From assembly GCF_024721155.1 (NCBI RefSeq), contig NZ_JAHVAP010000002.1:1-64000 (forward strand): a DNA stretch of 64,000 nucleotides, written 5' to 3'. Shown piece after piece: positions 50,990-60,389 of this stretch. The notes beneath the pieces are model-generated. The model had not been told where the DNA came from, did no database searches, and saw only the letters and a program-made list of their open reading frames with translations. The stretch is from Mucilaginibacter phenanthrenivorans. Lineage in GTDB: Bacteria; Bacteroidota; Bacteroidia; Sphingobacteriales; Sphingobacteriaceae. The translations under genes were made by a program, and so were the position numbers. Each line of letters opens with the position of its first letter. Position 1 is the first letter of the stretch.

Positions 50990-52474
50990 TCAATAGTCGG
51001 CTGCCAATTGTAAAGCGTTGTAAACATTCACCACCCCGCCGGTCAAACAATACTTAGCTAAAAAATCACTCTTCACCACGCTCCGCAAAATAATCTCCTT
51101 CACCTGCACGGCGGATAGCTTAGGGTAATATTCCCGGATCAAAGCCGCCAAACCCGCCACCACCGGGCAGGCCATGCTCGTGCCATCAAAGTACGCATAC
51201 TTAGAGCCCGGTATCGAACTATAGATCTGTACCCCCGGCGCGAACACATCCACCGCAGTTTTACCATAATTGGAAAAAGAGGCTTTTAACGTGCTGTCAG
51301 GATGCAATCCTGAAGCGCCTACGACGATATAGGCCCCGGCATCCTCCCCGTGCAAATACTGCCGGTTAGGGAAATTCGCCACCGAATCGATGTTCTCATT
51401 GTTGTTGCCCGCCGCCTGTACCAGGAGCACGTCTTTTTTTAAGGCATATTTGACCGCTTCGTCGACTGCTTTTTTATCCTGGCTGTAGGCTTTGCCAAAG
51501 CTCATATTGATGACTTTCGCACCGTGGTCAGCGGCATAGCGGATCGCGTTGGCGACATCCTTGTCGCGTTCATCGCCGTCAGGCACGGTGCGAATGGCCA
51601 ATATCTTCACGTGATCTGCAATGCCATCGGCACCCAGGCCGTTGCCGCGTATCCCGGCAATAATGCCCGCCACATGGGTACCATGGGTAGGATCGGGGCC
51701 CATCACATCGGGGCTGCCGTAGTTACGCTGTTTGCTGTTGAAGTAATCATCGCCAACAATAACGCGGGGATCATAGGCCGTATTCAACTGGTAATTCTCT
51801 TGTTCCTTAAAATGATCGATACCTTCCTGGACATCTTTCTTCAGGTCGTTATAATCGTTTTTTTTCTTCATCCCGCTGATAACAAATTGGACGTAGTCCG
51901 CGTTTCTTCCCGCTTTGGGCAGATAAGCTTCCAAATCGCTGACAGTTGGTGCGCTGCTATGCACCTGTTCAGCAAAGAAGTTAAGCGCCTGCAGGTAATT
52001 CGTATAATATTTCAACCCCTTATCCGCATCGCGTTTTTTTTGATCGAGCGCCTTCGTTTCTTCGTGGAACGCCGTCAGATCGCCCGTATTGAGCCTGCCG
52101 GTATCCTTTTGGATGAACTGCCGCACCTGGCGGGTCAATTCGAGGTTATCATAGTGCACATTGCCTTTAGCCGAGCCCAGGTAACTCCAGCCAAAAGTAC
52201 CGTCATCGCCTTTTTTCTTCCTGGGGTTGACCCAAAGCACCTCTTTCAGATCTTCATGCAAGGTATCGACCCCCGCGTCGATCACCGCCACAATAACCGG
52301 CACCGCTTTTTTGCCCTTAAGCAAAGTATAGGCCTTTTCCGTACTGATGCCGAAAAGGCTGTCCCTTTGCAAATCTTTGTTTTGCCAGTTAGGAATTCGC
52401 TGGGCAAGAACGGTAACACTCAAGCCTGCCGTAAGCACACCTATCGCCAGCAGGGTTCTATAATTTATATTCAT
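50990..52474 (-). CDS. Secreted subtilisin-like (S8) serine peptidase
   Basis: I choose the ATG at 52472-52474 (MNINYRTLLAIGV), giving a signal peptide ending VLAQ; longer in-frame starts exist. The catalytic Asp is in VIDAGVDTLHEDL, the His in HGTHVAGIIAG and the Ser in GTSMACPVVAGLA, with a long insertion between Asp and His (about residues 100-210). It is 1-2 bp from the threonine-dehydrogenase-like gene. The enzyme degrades or processes extracellular or periplasmic protein. Confidence 0.88.
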   Translation of the reverse strand: MNINYRTLLAIGVLTAGLSVTVLAQRIPNWQNKDLQRDSLFGISTEKAYTLLKGKKAVPVIVAVIDAGVDTLHEDLKEVLWVNPRKKKGDDGTFGWSYLGSAKGNVHYDNLELTRQVRQFIQKDTGRLNTGDLTAFHEETKALDQKKRDADKGLKYYTNYLQALNFFAEQVHSSAPTVSDLEAYLPKAGRNADYVQFVISGMKKKNDYNDLKKDVQEGIDHFKEQENYQLNTAYDPRVIVGDDYFNSKQRNYGSPDVMGPDPTHGTHVAGIIAGIRGNGLGADGIADHVKILAIRTVPDGDERDKDVANAIRYAADHGAKVINMSFGKAYSQDKKAVDEAVKYALKKDVLLVQAAGNNNENIDSVANFPNRQYLHGEDAGAYIVVGASGLHPDSTLKASFSNYGKTAVDVFAPGVQIYSSIPGSKYAYFDGTSMACPVVAGLAALIREYYPKLSAVQVKEIILRSVVKSDFLAKYCLTGGVVNVYNALQLAADY

Positions 52475-52595
52475 CAATTGGTTTTTTATATGTTCGGAGA
52501 TGAAAATTAGGCGGATTAACTCGTGGTTTTTCCGCATCATCCCAGATCTGAATTTTGTAAGCTTTAAACTTAATTTAGCTTAATGTTGTAAGTTT

Positions 52596-53951
52596 TTATT
52601 TAATTATTCCTTCCACCAGTTTCCCGTCCGGCGTGTTAAATTCGATGCCTAAAAGTTTGGCGATTAGCGGAGCAATATCCACTACCCGCATTTCCTTGAT
52701 ATGCCCGCCTTTATTAATACCCGCACCATAAGCGATAAAGCCGGTATGCATATCCGCGATATTCGGGTCATAGCCATGATGGCCGCCCGTTGCCGGGATC
52801 AAAACGCCCTCCAGCGGATCATTTTGAATGCGCGTTCCGGGGCCATAGTTAGTCGCTTTGGCTTTCCCAACTGCGCCGCTGAATACGGTTCCAGGGACAG
52901 CCGTTAACGCCAGGAGCGCCGCACTGTCGGCACCCATTTCGTCCAGCTCTTTCCGGCTAATGATGCGAAACAATTTACGTTTGTCTGCCGGTAGTTTATT
53001 CAGGCTGTCCGTAACGGCCCTAACAATACCTGCTTCATCGGTTTTTTTCGTATTGGCGAAGCGGTACAAAAACGCACTGCCGCCCGCGGCGATAAACGTA
53101 GCGGGCACATTCCTGATTAGCATATTCGGACGCATCACCTGGTGAATCGTGCTAAACCCATGATCCCCAACAATAATAACAGCGGTGCTATCTTTCAAAC
53201 CGCTTTGCTTTATAGCTTCCATCACATCACCGATAGCCCGGTCGTTTGCCTCTACCGCTAATCTTACCGAATCCGCATCGCGTCCAAACTCATGCTCTTC
53301 CCCATCAACTGTCGCAAAATGCAAAGCCATAAAAGCAGGTTTTTTTGTTTTAAAGATATAAGCAGCCATCCTGCCCGCATTTTCATCCAGGCTGAAATAA
53401 TTGTCATTCATATTGGTGCTGTCCAGCTTACCGGTGGCATTCTGCTCGATTTCCTCATAGATACCTTTAGGGATCGCATGCTTCCGGACCGGCGTTGCCC
53501 GGTCGTCGGGATGATCTTCATCCCATATCTCGCCCAGGTTATAAGTGATCGGCCCGTCCACCACATTTGGCCACATGATGGCGGCGGTAGTCATTCCCCT
53601 GTCCTTCAGTGCCTGCCAAATCGTAGGCGCTTTAATGGACTTATAATACCAGAACCATTCCCCCCGGCTGTTGACCGGCTGATTATAGGCAATCCCGCTC
53701 CGTGCAGGAAAGGATCCCGTTTCCATAGCAGCATGCGCCGGGTGGGTATAGGCCGGAAACACGCTCAACATATAATTGGCATAAGTCCCCTTTTTCATTA
53801 ATTGCTGCAAATTTGGTGTCGGCCAACCTTTATCGAGGTACATATCAGGATGGAAGCCGTCAATGCTGACTAAAATGACATGCTTGATCTGGGCTTGGCC
53901 ACTTGAAAAAGCAATTGAGAAACAAATAAGTATAAAAAGGCGTATTTTCAT
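52596..53951 (-). CDS. Secreted alkaline phosphatase-superfamily nucleotide pyrophosphatase/phosphodiesterase
   Basis: A 451-residue protein with a signal peptide ending GQAQ. Metal and nucleophile positions are visible: VSIDGFHPDMY (Asp near residue 30), PAYTHPAHAAM (Thr nucleophile region), VGDHGFS, and GHHGYDPN near the C-terminus. This matches NPP-type ectophosphodiesterases, which cleave phosphodiester or pyrophosphate bonds outside the cytoplasm. It is downstream of the second SusC/SusD pair and two small secreted proteins. Confidence 0.85.
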   Translation of the reverse strand: MKIRLFILICFSIAFSSGQAQIKHVILVSIDGFHPDMYLDKGWPTPNLQQLMKKGTYANYMLSVFPAYTHPAHAAMETGSFPARSGIAYNQPVNSRGEWFWYYKSIKAPTIWQALKDRGMTTAAIMWPNVVDGPITYNLGEIWDEDHPDDRATPVRKHAIPKGIYEEIEQNATGKLDSTNMNDNYFSLDENAGRMAAYIFKTKKPAFMALHFATVDGEEHEFGRDADSVRLAVEANDRAIGDVMEAIKQSGLKDSTAVIIVGDHGFSTIHQVMRPNMLIRNVPATFIAAGGSAFLYRFANTKKTDEAGIVRAVTDSLNKLPADKRKLFRIISRKELDEMGADSAALLALTAVPGTVFSGAVGKAKATNYGPGTRIQNDPLEGVLIPATGGHHGYDPNIADMHTGFIAYGAGINKGGHIKEMRVVDIAPLIAKLLGIEFNTPDGKLVEGIIK

Positions 53952-53981
53952 TTGCGAAATCTTTAATTCTGTAATACGCCA

Positions 53982-54482
53982 TTATTTCTTTTCGTAAACG
54001 CCTTTTACCGTATAGGCATATCCGTTATACACCTTCACCTGTTTATCCAAAGTCAATTGCTTTCTATCCGCCGAAATATGGAACTGTTGAAAAGTGTGGT
54101 ATTCTTCTGAATCAGGTTTTTGCGGAAAGCTTGAACTGTGTTCTAAAGTGAAATCGTCGCTTTCAGGTCTCATAAATTTAAAATGCTGAGTTCTTTTCTC
54201 GGCTGTCAGATTATCCAAAACTTTTCCTTGTGAATATGTGAGTACAAAAACCGAGTCCGCACCTGCTTCCGTTGTGGCGGTGTATTTTATTTTAATGGAA
54301 GTACTGTTATCGGTGATATCAAGTTGTTTTTGAAGGACATACGTCGGGGAGTCCCCGAAGTCGCTCTTGGAGATATTTAATACCCATGTGCCAGAAAAAT
54401 TGGTTTTTTCTGGTCTAACTTTAAATGCGGCGGTAAAAAACAAACCGCCAATTAACAACAACGAATACAATGAATTCTTCAT
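53982..54482 (-). CDS. Secreted lipocalin-like hypothetical protein, 166 aa
   Basis: A signal peptide (about 20 residues) precedes a beta-rich body with FSGTWVLNISKSDFGDSP, an alternating strand pattern, and a C-terminal TVKGVYEKK. The FSGTWVLN start is common in lipocalin-like extracellular proteins. It lies between the phosphodiesterase and DUF4397-like genes, so it probably belongs to the SusC/SusD locus. The ligand is unknown. Confidence 0.6.
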   Translation of the reverse strand: MKNSLYSLLLIGGLFFTAAFKVRPEKTNFSGTWVLNISKSDFGDSPTYVLQKQLDITDNSTSIKIKYTATTEAGADSVFVLTYSQGKVLDNLTAEKRTQHFKFMRPESDDFTLEHSSSFPQKPDSEEYHTFQQFHISADRKQLTLDKQVKVYNGYAYTVKGVYEKK

Positions 54483-54541
54483 AAATATGGGAATAACAAG
54501 CCTGCCCGGTTGAAAACCAGGGCAAGCTTTGGTAAGTTGAT

Positions 54542-55282
54542 CTAATAATTATTGATTTGAAAGGTTCCCTGTGAACCAGGTAAACCACTCAGCGCGATAG
54601 TAATATTCTTCCAGCGGACATTGTTCTGGTTTTGGTCTCCGTTATCCCCGTTGTTGACACCGCTAAGGGTATAAGTCGTCAATAAAGTTCCGGTTGCCAC
54701 ATCCCGGAATTCAAACGTATAACTGCTGATGTTGTAGGTTGCAGCATAGTTCTTAAATGCAGTGATGTTCTTATAAGCAAGTGTAGTAACTTCAGAACCA
54801 TTTGCGGCGCCTTGTATATTTACGCTTACAGGGCTGCTGCCGGGTGAAAGGTTTACAAAACGTATTCCTACGGTGCTATCAGCGGGTGCATGATATGGCG
54901 GGTGGTCGGTTGATTGAAAACTTTCCGGGGCGGCTAATGTGCCGGTTATGTACAAACTGCCGATGGTATTTTTTGGCAGGGGAACAATTTGCTTGAATAC
55001 GTCATGAGTCGTATCCGTAAGGTCGGAAAGTGCCAGCGGTAAATTTCCTGAATAATAGCCAAACTCGAAAGCAGAGGCATAACTGATCTGCTGCGCCGTA
55101 GCGTAATATTTCAATTGTACATTGTAATTAAAATTTGCCACAAGAGACGAACTGCCTACTAATGCGTTCACAATCGTAATCGAACTTCCACCGGACGGGA
55201 GTTGCACATCGTTTTTCTTGCAAGAAGGTGCCCACAAGATCATAGAGCTGATCAGCATTAAATATAATAATTTCGTTTTCAT
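54542..55282 (-). CDS. DUF4397-like surface lipoprotein
   Basis: I choose the ATG at 55280-55282 (MKTKLLYLMLISSMIL), which provides a lipobox (WAPSCKK). The mature part is beta-rich with SSITIVNALVGSSSLVANFNYNVQL and VGIRFVNLSPGSSPVSVNIQGA, the pattern of DUF4397-type domains. Longer starts would overlap the SusD gene. It follows SusD directly and may be an extra surface component of the uptake system. Confidence 0.62.
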   Translation of the reverse strand: MKTKLLYLMLISSMILWAPSCKKNDVQLPSGGSSITIVNALVGSSSLVANFNYNVQLKYYATAQQISYASAFEFGYYSGNLPLALSDLTDTTHDVFKQIVPLPKNTIGSLYITGTLAAPESFQSTDHPPYHAPADSTVGIRFVNLSPGSSPVSVNIQGAANGSEVTTLAYKNITAFKNYAATYNISSYTFEFRDVATGTLLTTYTLSGVNNGDNGDQNQNNVRWKNITIALSGLPGSQGTFQINNY

Positions 55283-55301
55283 TTTATTCTCAATTAAACT
55301 T

Positions 55302-56741
55302 TCAATAGCCTGGGTTTTGTTTAAGATTCGGATCGGTTGTAAGTTCTCCAATAGGAACGGGCCAAAGCAAAGCATTGCTGCTCAACGTATGCCCCTTTTC
55401 TTGTGAAAGCACTGCGGTAGCCTGACCAGTCCGTTTGAGGTCGAACCAACGATGACCCCATTCTGCAAACAATTCTATCCTTCGCTCCTGCATCACTGCG
55501 GCTAAAACTTGTGCCTGACTTAACGACGATGATAAACTGGGTAAGCCTGCTCGATTTCGGATAACATTGAGATCAGCAATGGCATCAGGCAGTTTGCCAT
55601 CCTGAGCTCCAGCTTCGGCCCTAATTAAATATTGCTCGGACAACCGCAGCATCATATAATATTCCGGTATATTTGAAGATGAAGTATTAGCCGCGGGTGA
55701 TATTTTATACTTATAAGGGCCATAATAAGTAACGCCGGAATAGTCGACACTGTACGTCCATGCAACTTTCCGCTGGTCGTTAGGCTCAAAAGCATTTAAC
55801 AATCCACTGGTAAGGTCGTACTGTGGGTAGCCACCGTCAAGGGCATAAATTAATTGAAACCCCTCCCATGTTGCATAGTTGTCGCTGGCATTTGGCTTCA
55901 ATTGCCAAATCGCTTCGGGACTATTGGCCAGGAAAACCGCGTTTAGGTCGCTCGCTATGGTATAGGTACCTGAATTACCTATTACGGCAGAAGCTGCGCT
56001 ATCCGCTTTTGCATAATAAGTAGAATTTCCCAGGCTTCCCTGATACAGATAAACCCTGGCCAATAAAGCAGTAGCGGCCCATTTATTGGCCCGGATTCTC
56101 TCACCGCCAGAATAGGAATAATCGCTTGCCAATAAACGTTGTGCGTCCTGTAGGTCGCTGATGATTTGCTTATAGGTTTGCGCAGCAGGCGTGTTTTTTA
56201 AAAGCGCATTAGTAGCAAAAGCACTGGTAGTAGTTAAGGGCACATCTCCAAATAAATTAACCAGGTAGAAATAAACATACGCCCGAAGGAACTTGGCTTC
56301 ACCCAGCAATTGGTTTTTGGTTGATGGGGTAAGGGTGTTTGATGAATCTAGCGCTTCAATGGCGGCGTTGCACATGTAGATGTCGAAATAGGCGGACAGC
56401 CAAAAGTAGCCCCCTGACTCGCTATTACTTGATAATAAATGATTATTTTGAAACTGAGGAATCTCGGGATCTGAACCCGAATAAGTAAATTCGTCCGCAG
56501 ACAAGCCTGCAAGATAAGTAGTTAGCCCATTTCCATAATAAATGTAATGGCTCGATCCCCCTGACGTCAAGTCGTTATAGATGGCTGCTATTGCTGAAGT
56601 CGCATTCGCATCTGTACTGAACGTCTCAGTAGTGGTCAAAGTATTAGTCGGTTCGGGAACATTCACCAGCTTCTGGCAACCTGCGCTCGCTAGCCAAAAG
56701 ATGCAAGTGAGCAGCATATAATAGTTTGTACTTCGTTTCAT
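55302..56741 (-). CDS. RagB/SusD-family lipoprotein, second locus
   Basis: A 479-residue protein with a lipobox (WLASAGCQKL, Cys near residue 22). Family features include FLRAYVYFYLVNLFGDVPL (about 150), KWAATALLARVYLYQGSLGNS (about 220) and the C-terminal FAEWGHRWFDLKRTGQA with PVPIGELTTDPNLKQNPGY. It is encoded 11 bp after the second SusC and is its predicted cap and binding partner. Confidence 0.92.
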   Translation of the reverse strand: MKRSTNYYMLLTCIFWLASAGCQKLVNVPEPTNTLTTTETFSTDANATSAIAAIYNDLTSGGSSHYIYYGNGLTTYLAGLSADEFTYSGSDPEIPQFQNNHLLSSNSESGGYFWLSAYFDIYMCNAAIEALDSSNTLTPSTKNQLLGEAKFLRAYVYFYLVNLFGDVPLTTTSAFATNALLKNTPAAQTYKQIISDLQDAQRLLASDYSYSGGERIRANKWAATALLARVYLYQGSLGNSTYYAKADSAASAVIGNSGTYTIASDLNAVFLANSPEAIWQLKPNASDNYATWEGFQLIYALDGGYPQYDLTSGLLNAFEPNDQRKVAWTYSVDYSGVTYYGPYKYKISPAANTSSSNIPEYYMMLRLSEQYLIRAEAGAQDGKLPDAIADLNVIRNRAGLPSLSSSLSQAQVLAAVMQERRIELFAEWGHRWFDLKRTGQATAVLSQEKGHTLSSNALLWPVPIGELTTDPNLKQNPGY

Positions 56742-56752
56742 ATTCTTGCTTT

Positions 56753-59700
56753 TTAAAAATTAAAAGATAGGCCGCCTGTAAAGGCCTTTGTGGGTGGCAA
56801 GCCGTTGTAATCCTGGGTTTCGGGGTCCACACCTTTGTAGGGCGTGATGACAAACAGGTTCTGTCCGCGGAAAAATACGCTGCAACGCCGCATACCTAAT
56901 TTTTTTACGAGCGTCGTAGGCAGGTCATAAGAAACCTGTAGATTTTTTAAGCGGATAAATGATGCGTCGGTATAGCCGGCATCTGAACTATGAAGATAGC
57001 TGTCGCTGTTAGCTGAACCCGTTGTATAGCGGGCTACATCGGTGACATCCCCTGGTTTTTGCCATTCACGACCCACTACATAAATTGGCTGATTTGAAAA
57101 GAATTGACCTGCACCATAACCTTGAGCATTCAGGTTGGGGCCTACCTGTTTTTTGAAATTAAAGAAAAGACTTATCGAAATGTTTTTGTAGTTCGCGTTG
57201 GTACCGAAACCACCAAAAAATGGAGGCGTCAAGTTATAAATATACCTGTCATCATTAGGAGCCTTGTAATTCAAATAATTAGTGATTGTCCCGTCATTGT
57301 TTTTGTCCTGGTAAGTATACTGCCCGGTAAGCGGGTCAACCCCGGTAAAATGTAACAACCTTAGAATGTTTAAAGGTTGTCCAATGAAATACTGACCGGC
57401 GTATGACGATTGCGCCAGATTGGGGAATGCAAGTAACTTATTATGGTTGAATCCTATATTAAAGTTAAACGACCACTTAAAGTCCGCGGCGTCAATAACC
57501 TTAGTCTGCAGGCTAAATTCCCAACCCGAATTTTGAACTAGCGCCGGCAAATTGGCGATCACCTGATTAAACCCTGCAGAACTTGGCAAGGGGTATTGAA
57601 CAAGTTGATTGTCGGTTCTGTCACGGTAATAATCGGCGGACAAAGTTATCCGGTCCTTTAAAAATCCCAGTTCTAGTGCTATTTCCAGCTTATCGTTTAC
57701 CTGCCAGTGGTAGTTTGGATTGGCGAGTTGCGTCGGTTGCAACGGTACGACGCCGCCGTAAGGGGGGAAACCGCTTGCTGAATACCGGCTTAAATATTCG
57801 TAATTACTAACACTGCCATCCCCTCCCGTTGATCCGTAACTGGCCCGCAATTTTCCAAAACTAAGCAAGGACACGTTATTTTTAACCCACGCTTCCTCTG
57901 TAAAAATCCAGGCCGCTCCTACAGCGGCAAAATTACCGAACCTGTTACCAGGCCCGAATTTGCTGGAGCCGTCCCTCCTTGCTGAAAGATCGATTATATA
58001 TTTGTCTTCCCAACTGTAATTGATCCTCCCGAAAATTGCAGCAAATTTATATAGGACATTATCATCAGAAGCAACAACTGTAGCTGCATCGGTAATTGTA
58101 CTTAGTAAAGCATCATTGGTATAACCCAAGCCGTTCATCGAAACGGCGTCAGTAAACGAGGATTGTAGTGAGGCACCTGCCAGAGCGCTTAGCTTTCCTT
58201 TACCGATGGCAGCGTCATAAGTAATCTGTGGTTCAATAATCCAATTTTTAACATTATTATAACCGAAGAAAGACTGCCCCAAGGGATTTGCGGAGGGGTC
58301 CTGGGAGGCTATGGGAGTTGAATTTTTTTGATTAGCCTGTGCATAGTTATATCCGAAATCAGCCTTGATGTTAAACCCATGAAACGGCTGAAAATTCAAA
58401 CTAAGCTTACCGTTAAGAAAATTGGTTGTTGCGGAATACGAGCGTAATAAAGTACCAAAAGGATAAAGGTAACTGACGGGCGCCCACCCTGCATAATTCA
58501 GGTGTCCCTGTGAATCATAAATTGGCGGGGTATTGGGTGGAAATGTTATGGAACCGGGTAATTGAACCAGATCGCTTAACGAATAGGTGTATTGCGATTG
58601 TAACTCCACCGAAAAACGTTGGTTAACCGACTTGTGGGTCAGGTCGAAAGAAGCAGATGCTCGTTGGTCGGCGCCGCTTACCGTAGTGATCGAATTTGAG
58701 TGCTCGTACCCTGCACTTATTCTAAAAGTTGTCTGTGCGTCACCACCGCTTAAAGCTAATTGTGCTTTCGTATCGGAAGCGTATTTACCGTATAATGTTT
58801 TTTCCCAGTTTGTATTTTTATTAGGATCCCATAGTAACAGATCAGGTGCATCACCCGGTTGCGGTGTAAGGCCGTCGTTTTTATACGCTTCTCTACGGAC
58901 CGCTAAATATTGCTGGGTATTGAGCAAGGGATAAAACTTACTTACTTCTTCAATTCCGTCTTCTACACTGGCATCGAATTTGGTTTTACCTGCCTGGCCC
59001 TTTTTGGTGGTGATAAGGATCACACCTTGGGCGCCGCGCGAACCATATATAGATGTAGCGACTGCATCCTTCAGAACTGATATACTTTCGATATCGGCTG
59101 GGTTAATACTGAACAGCGGGCTCTGCCCATTAGCCGGGCCAGGGTTTTTGGTTTGATTAAATCCACGTGAAACAGCGCCGCTTCCATTCACATCGTTTAT
59201 GGTTAACGGAACACCATCGATCACATACAATGGATCCGACAAAGAGTTTCCAATATTAGCCCGTCCCCTGATCTCCACTTTTACGGGTGCGCTGGCATAG
59301 CCGCTTTGCTGAACAATGTCCAATCCCGGTACTTGCCCTTCCAATGTGAGCAAAGGGTTCATTACCGGTTGCTTTTCAATGGTTGCAGCTCTTATTACGC
59401 CAATATCGCCCGTATTTAAGCGTTGCGAAGTTTCCCCGTAGGCTTGTACTACCACCTGGTCTAAGGCGTTGGTCGCTTCTTCCAGCGTTTCATTAAATAC
59501 AGTTTGTGTCCCTATCTTAACTTCAAGCGTTTTGTAGCCAATAAAGCTGAACACCAGGATATCATTCTGGTCTAAGCCCTTTAAACTGAAGCGGCCATTG
59601 GCATCAGTCACCACACCCGTTTTCGTACGTTTAATGGTGACGGTCGCCCCGGACAAAGGTTCACCCGCTTTATTGGTGACGCGACCGGTGACGTCGGCGG

Positions 59701-60109
59701 GGGGCGCGTTTGGGGTTAAGGCATTTTTAAGTTTATCCAGCAAAGAAGCTTCCTTTTCCTTAATAATCACCAGCTTATCCTTGATCTCATAACTCAGCGG
59801 CTGATCCTTCAAAATCCTGTCCAGCACATCAGTCAGCGGGGTGTTTTTAAAGTTCACATCCATCGGCTGGATGTTCCTACTGTTATCCGCAGAAACAATG
59901 ACATTATAGCCGGTCTGCACACGGATCTCCTTAATCAGCTGTTCCAGCGTAGCGTTCTTTTGGGTATAAGTAACCTTTTGGGCAAAGCCTGCTGCGCTTA
60001 CCTGGACAAGGGTGACGATCAATAGAAGCGTAGTTAATTTCATGATCAGCAGGAATTTATGCATGTAGCCCGAGGGCGTACAAAAAAAACGGGTAAATTT
60101 TTTATACAT
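56753..60109 (-). CDS. SusC/RagA-family TonB-linked outer membrane protein with STN domain, second locus
   Basis: A 1118-residue protein. Signal region to ~45, STN domain ~50-110 (ATLEQLIKEIRVQTGYNVIV), carboxypeptidase-regulatory-like domain ~135-215 (VTGRVTNKAGEPLSGATVTI), plug (TLEGQVPGLDIV, PLYVIDGVPL), then the barrel ending AFTGGLSFNF. The STN domain implies signalling through the FecR encoded upstream. Substrate is unknown; adjacent genes do not include glycosidases, unlike the first locus. Confidence 0.92.
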   Translation of the reverse strand: MYKKFTRFFCTPSGYMHKFLLIMKLTTLLLIVTLVQVSAAGFAQKVTYTQKNATLEQLIKEIRVQTGYNVIVSADNSRNIQPMDVNFKNTPLTDVLDRILKDQPLSYEIKDKLVIIKEKEASLLDKLKNALTPNAPPADVTGRVTNKAGEPLSGATVTIKRTKTGVVTDANGRFSLKGLDQNDILVFSFIGYKTLEVKIGTQTVFNETLEEATNALDQVVVQAYGETSQRLNTGDIGVIRAATIEKQPVMNPLLTLEGQVPGLDIVQQSGYASAPVKVEIRGRANIGNSLSDPLYVIDGVPLTINDVNGSGAVSRGFNQTKNPGPANGQSPLFSINPADIESISVLKDAVATSIYGSRGAQGVILITTKKGQAGKTKFDASVEDGIEEVSKFYPLLNTQQYLAVRREAYKNDGLTPQPGDAPDLLLWDPNKNTNWEKTLYGKYASDTKAQLALSGGDAQTTFRISAGYEHSNSITTVSGADQRASASFDLTHKSVNQRFSVELQSQYTYSLSDLVQLPGSITFPPNTPPIYDSQGHLNYAGWAPVSYLYPFGTLLRSYSATTNFLNGKLSLNFQPFHGFNIKADFGYNYAQANQKNSTPIASQDPSANPLGQSFFGYNNVKNWIIEPQITYDAAIGKGKLSALAGASLQSSFTDAVSMNGLGYTNDALLSTITDAATVVASDDNVLYKFAAIFGRINYSWEDKYIIDLSARRDGSSKFGPGNRFGNFAAVGAAWIFTEEAWVKNNVSLLSFGKLRASYGSTGGDGSVSNYEYLSRYSASGFPPYGGVVPLQPTQLANPNYHWQVNDKLEIALELGFLKDRITLSADYYRDRTDNQLVQYPLPSSAGFNQVIANLPALVQNSGWEFSLQTKVIDAADFKWSFNFNIGFNHNKLLAFPNLAQSSYAGQYFIGQPLNILRLLHFTGVDPLTGQYTYQDKNNDGTITNYLNYKAPNDDRYIYNLTPPFFGGFGTNANYKNISISLFFNFKKQVGPNLNAQGYGAGQFFSNQPIYVVGREWQKPGDVTDVARYTTGSANSDSYLHSSDAGYTDASFIRLKNLQVSYDLPTTLVKKLGMRRCSVFFRGQNLFVITPYKGVDPETQDYNGLPPTKAFTGGLSFNF

Positions 60110-60156
60110 TTTGTCGATGTTGTGACTTCTGACTTAGCGGCCGACAAGAGACCGTT

Positions 60157-60180
60157 AAAATTGCTTATGCAAGCAATTTT
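60157..60180. promoter_or_regulatory. Perfect hairpin in the SusC leader
   Basis: AAAATTGCTT (60157-60166) and AAGCAATTTT (60171-60180) form a perfect 10-bp stem with a 4-nt loop, about 50 nt upstream of the SusC start. Its T-rich 3' arm fits an attenuator or terminator between FecR and SusC. Confidence 0.5.
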
Positions 60181-60235
60181 GCCTAAGTTTGAATGTCTGG
60201 TTTAAAGTGAAATGTTGTCGTCAAACAATTTTTTA

Positions 60236-60251
60236 TCCCGACTTGTCGGGA
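60236..60251. repeat. TCCCGAC-TT-GTCGGGA hairpin
   Basis: A perfect 7-bp palindromic stem with a 2-nt spacer lies between FecR and SusC. Short hairpins of this type recur in intergenic DNA of Bacteroidetes. It has no strong T-run after it on the minus strand. Confidence 0.55.
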
Positions 60252-60389
60252 ACGGTGAACCGGATATTGGAGCGGGGCGGTGCAAACGCTTCCGCTTCTT
60301 TTTTTAGGATTCGCCTGTTATTTTTTCCTTTTATTTCTACATAGGCATTCTTTGCTGGTTCAACAATAGTTTCATTATTAGGTCTTTGG

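Noticed and set aside
51524-52510. 328-codon plus-strand frame opposite the S8 peptidase
   Set aside because: Antisense to a gene with an intact catalytic triad; no independent support.
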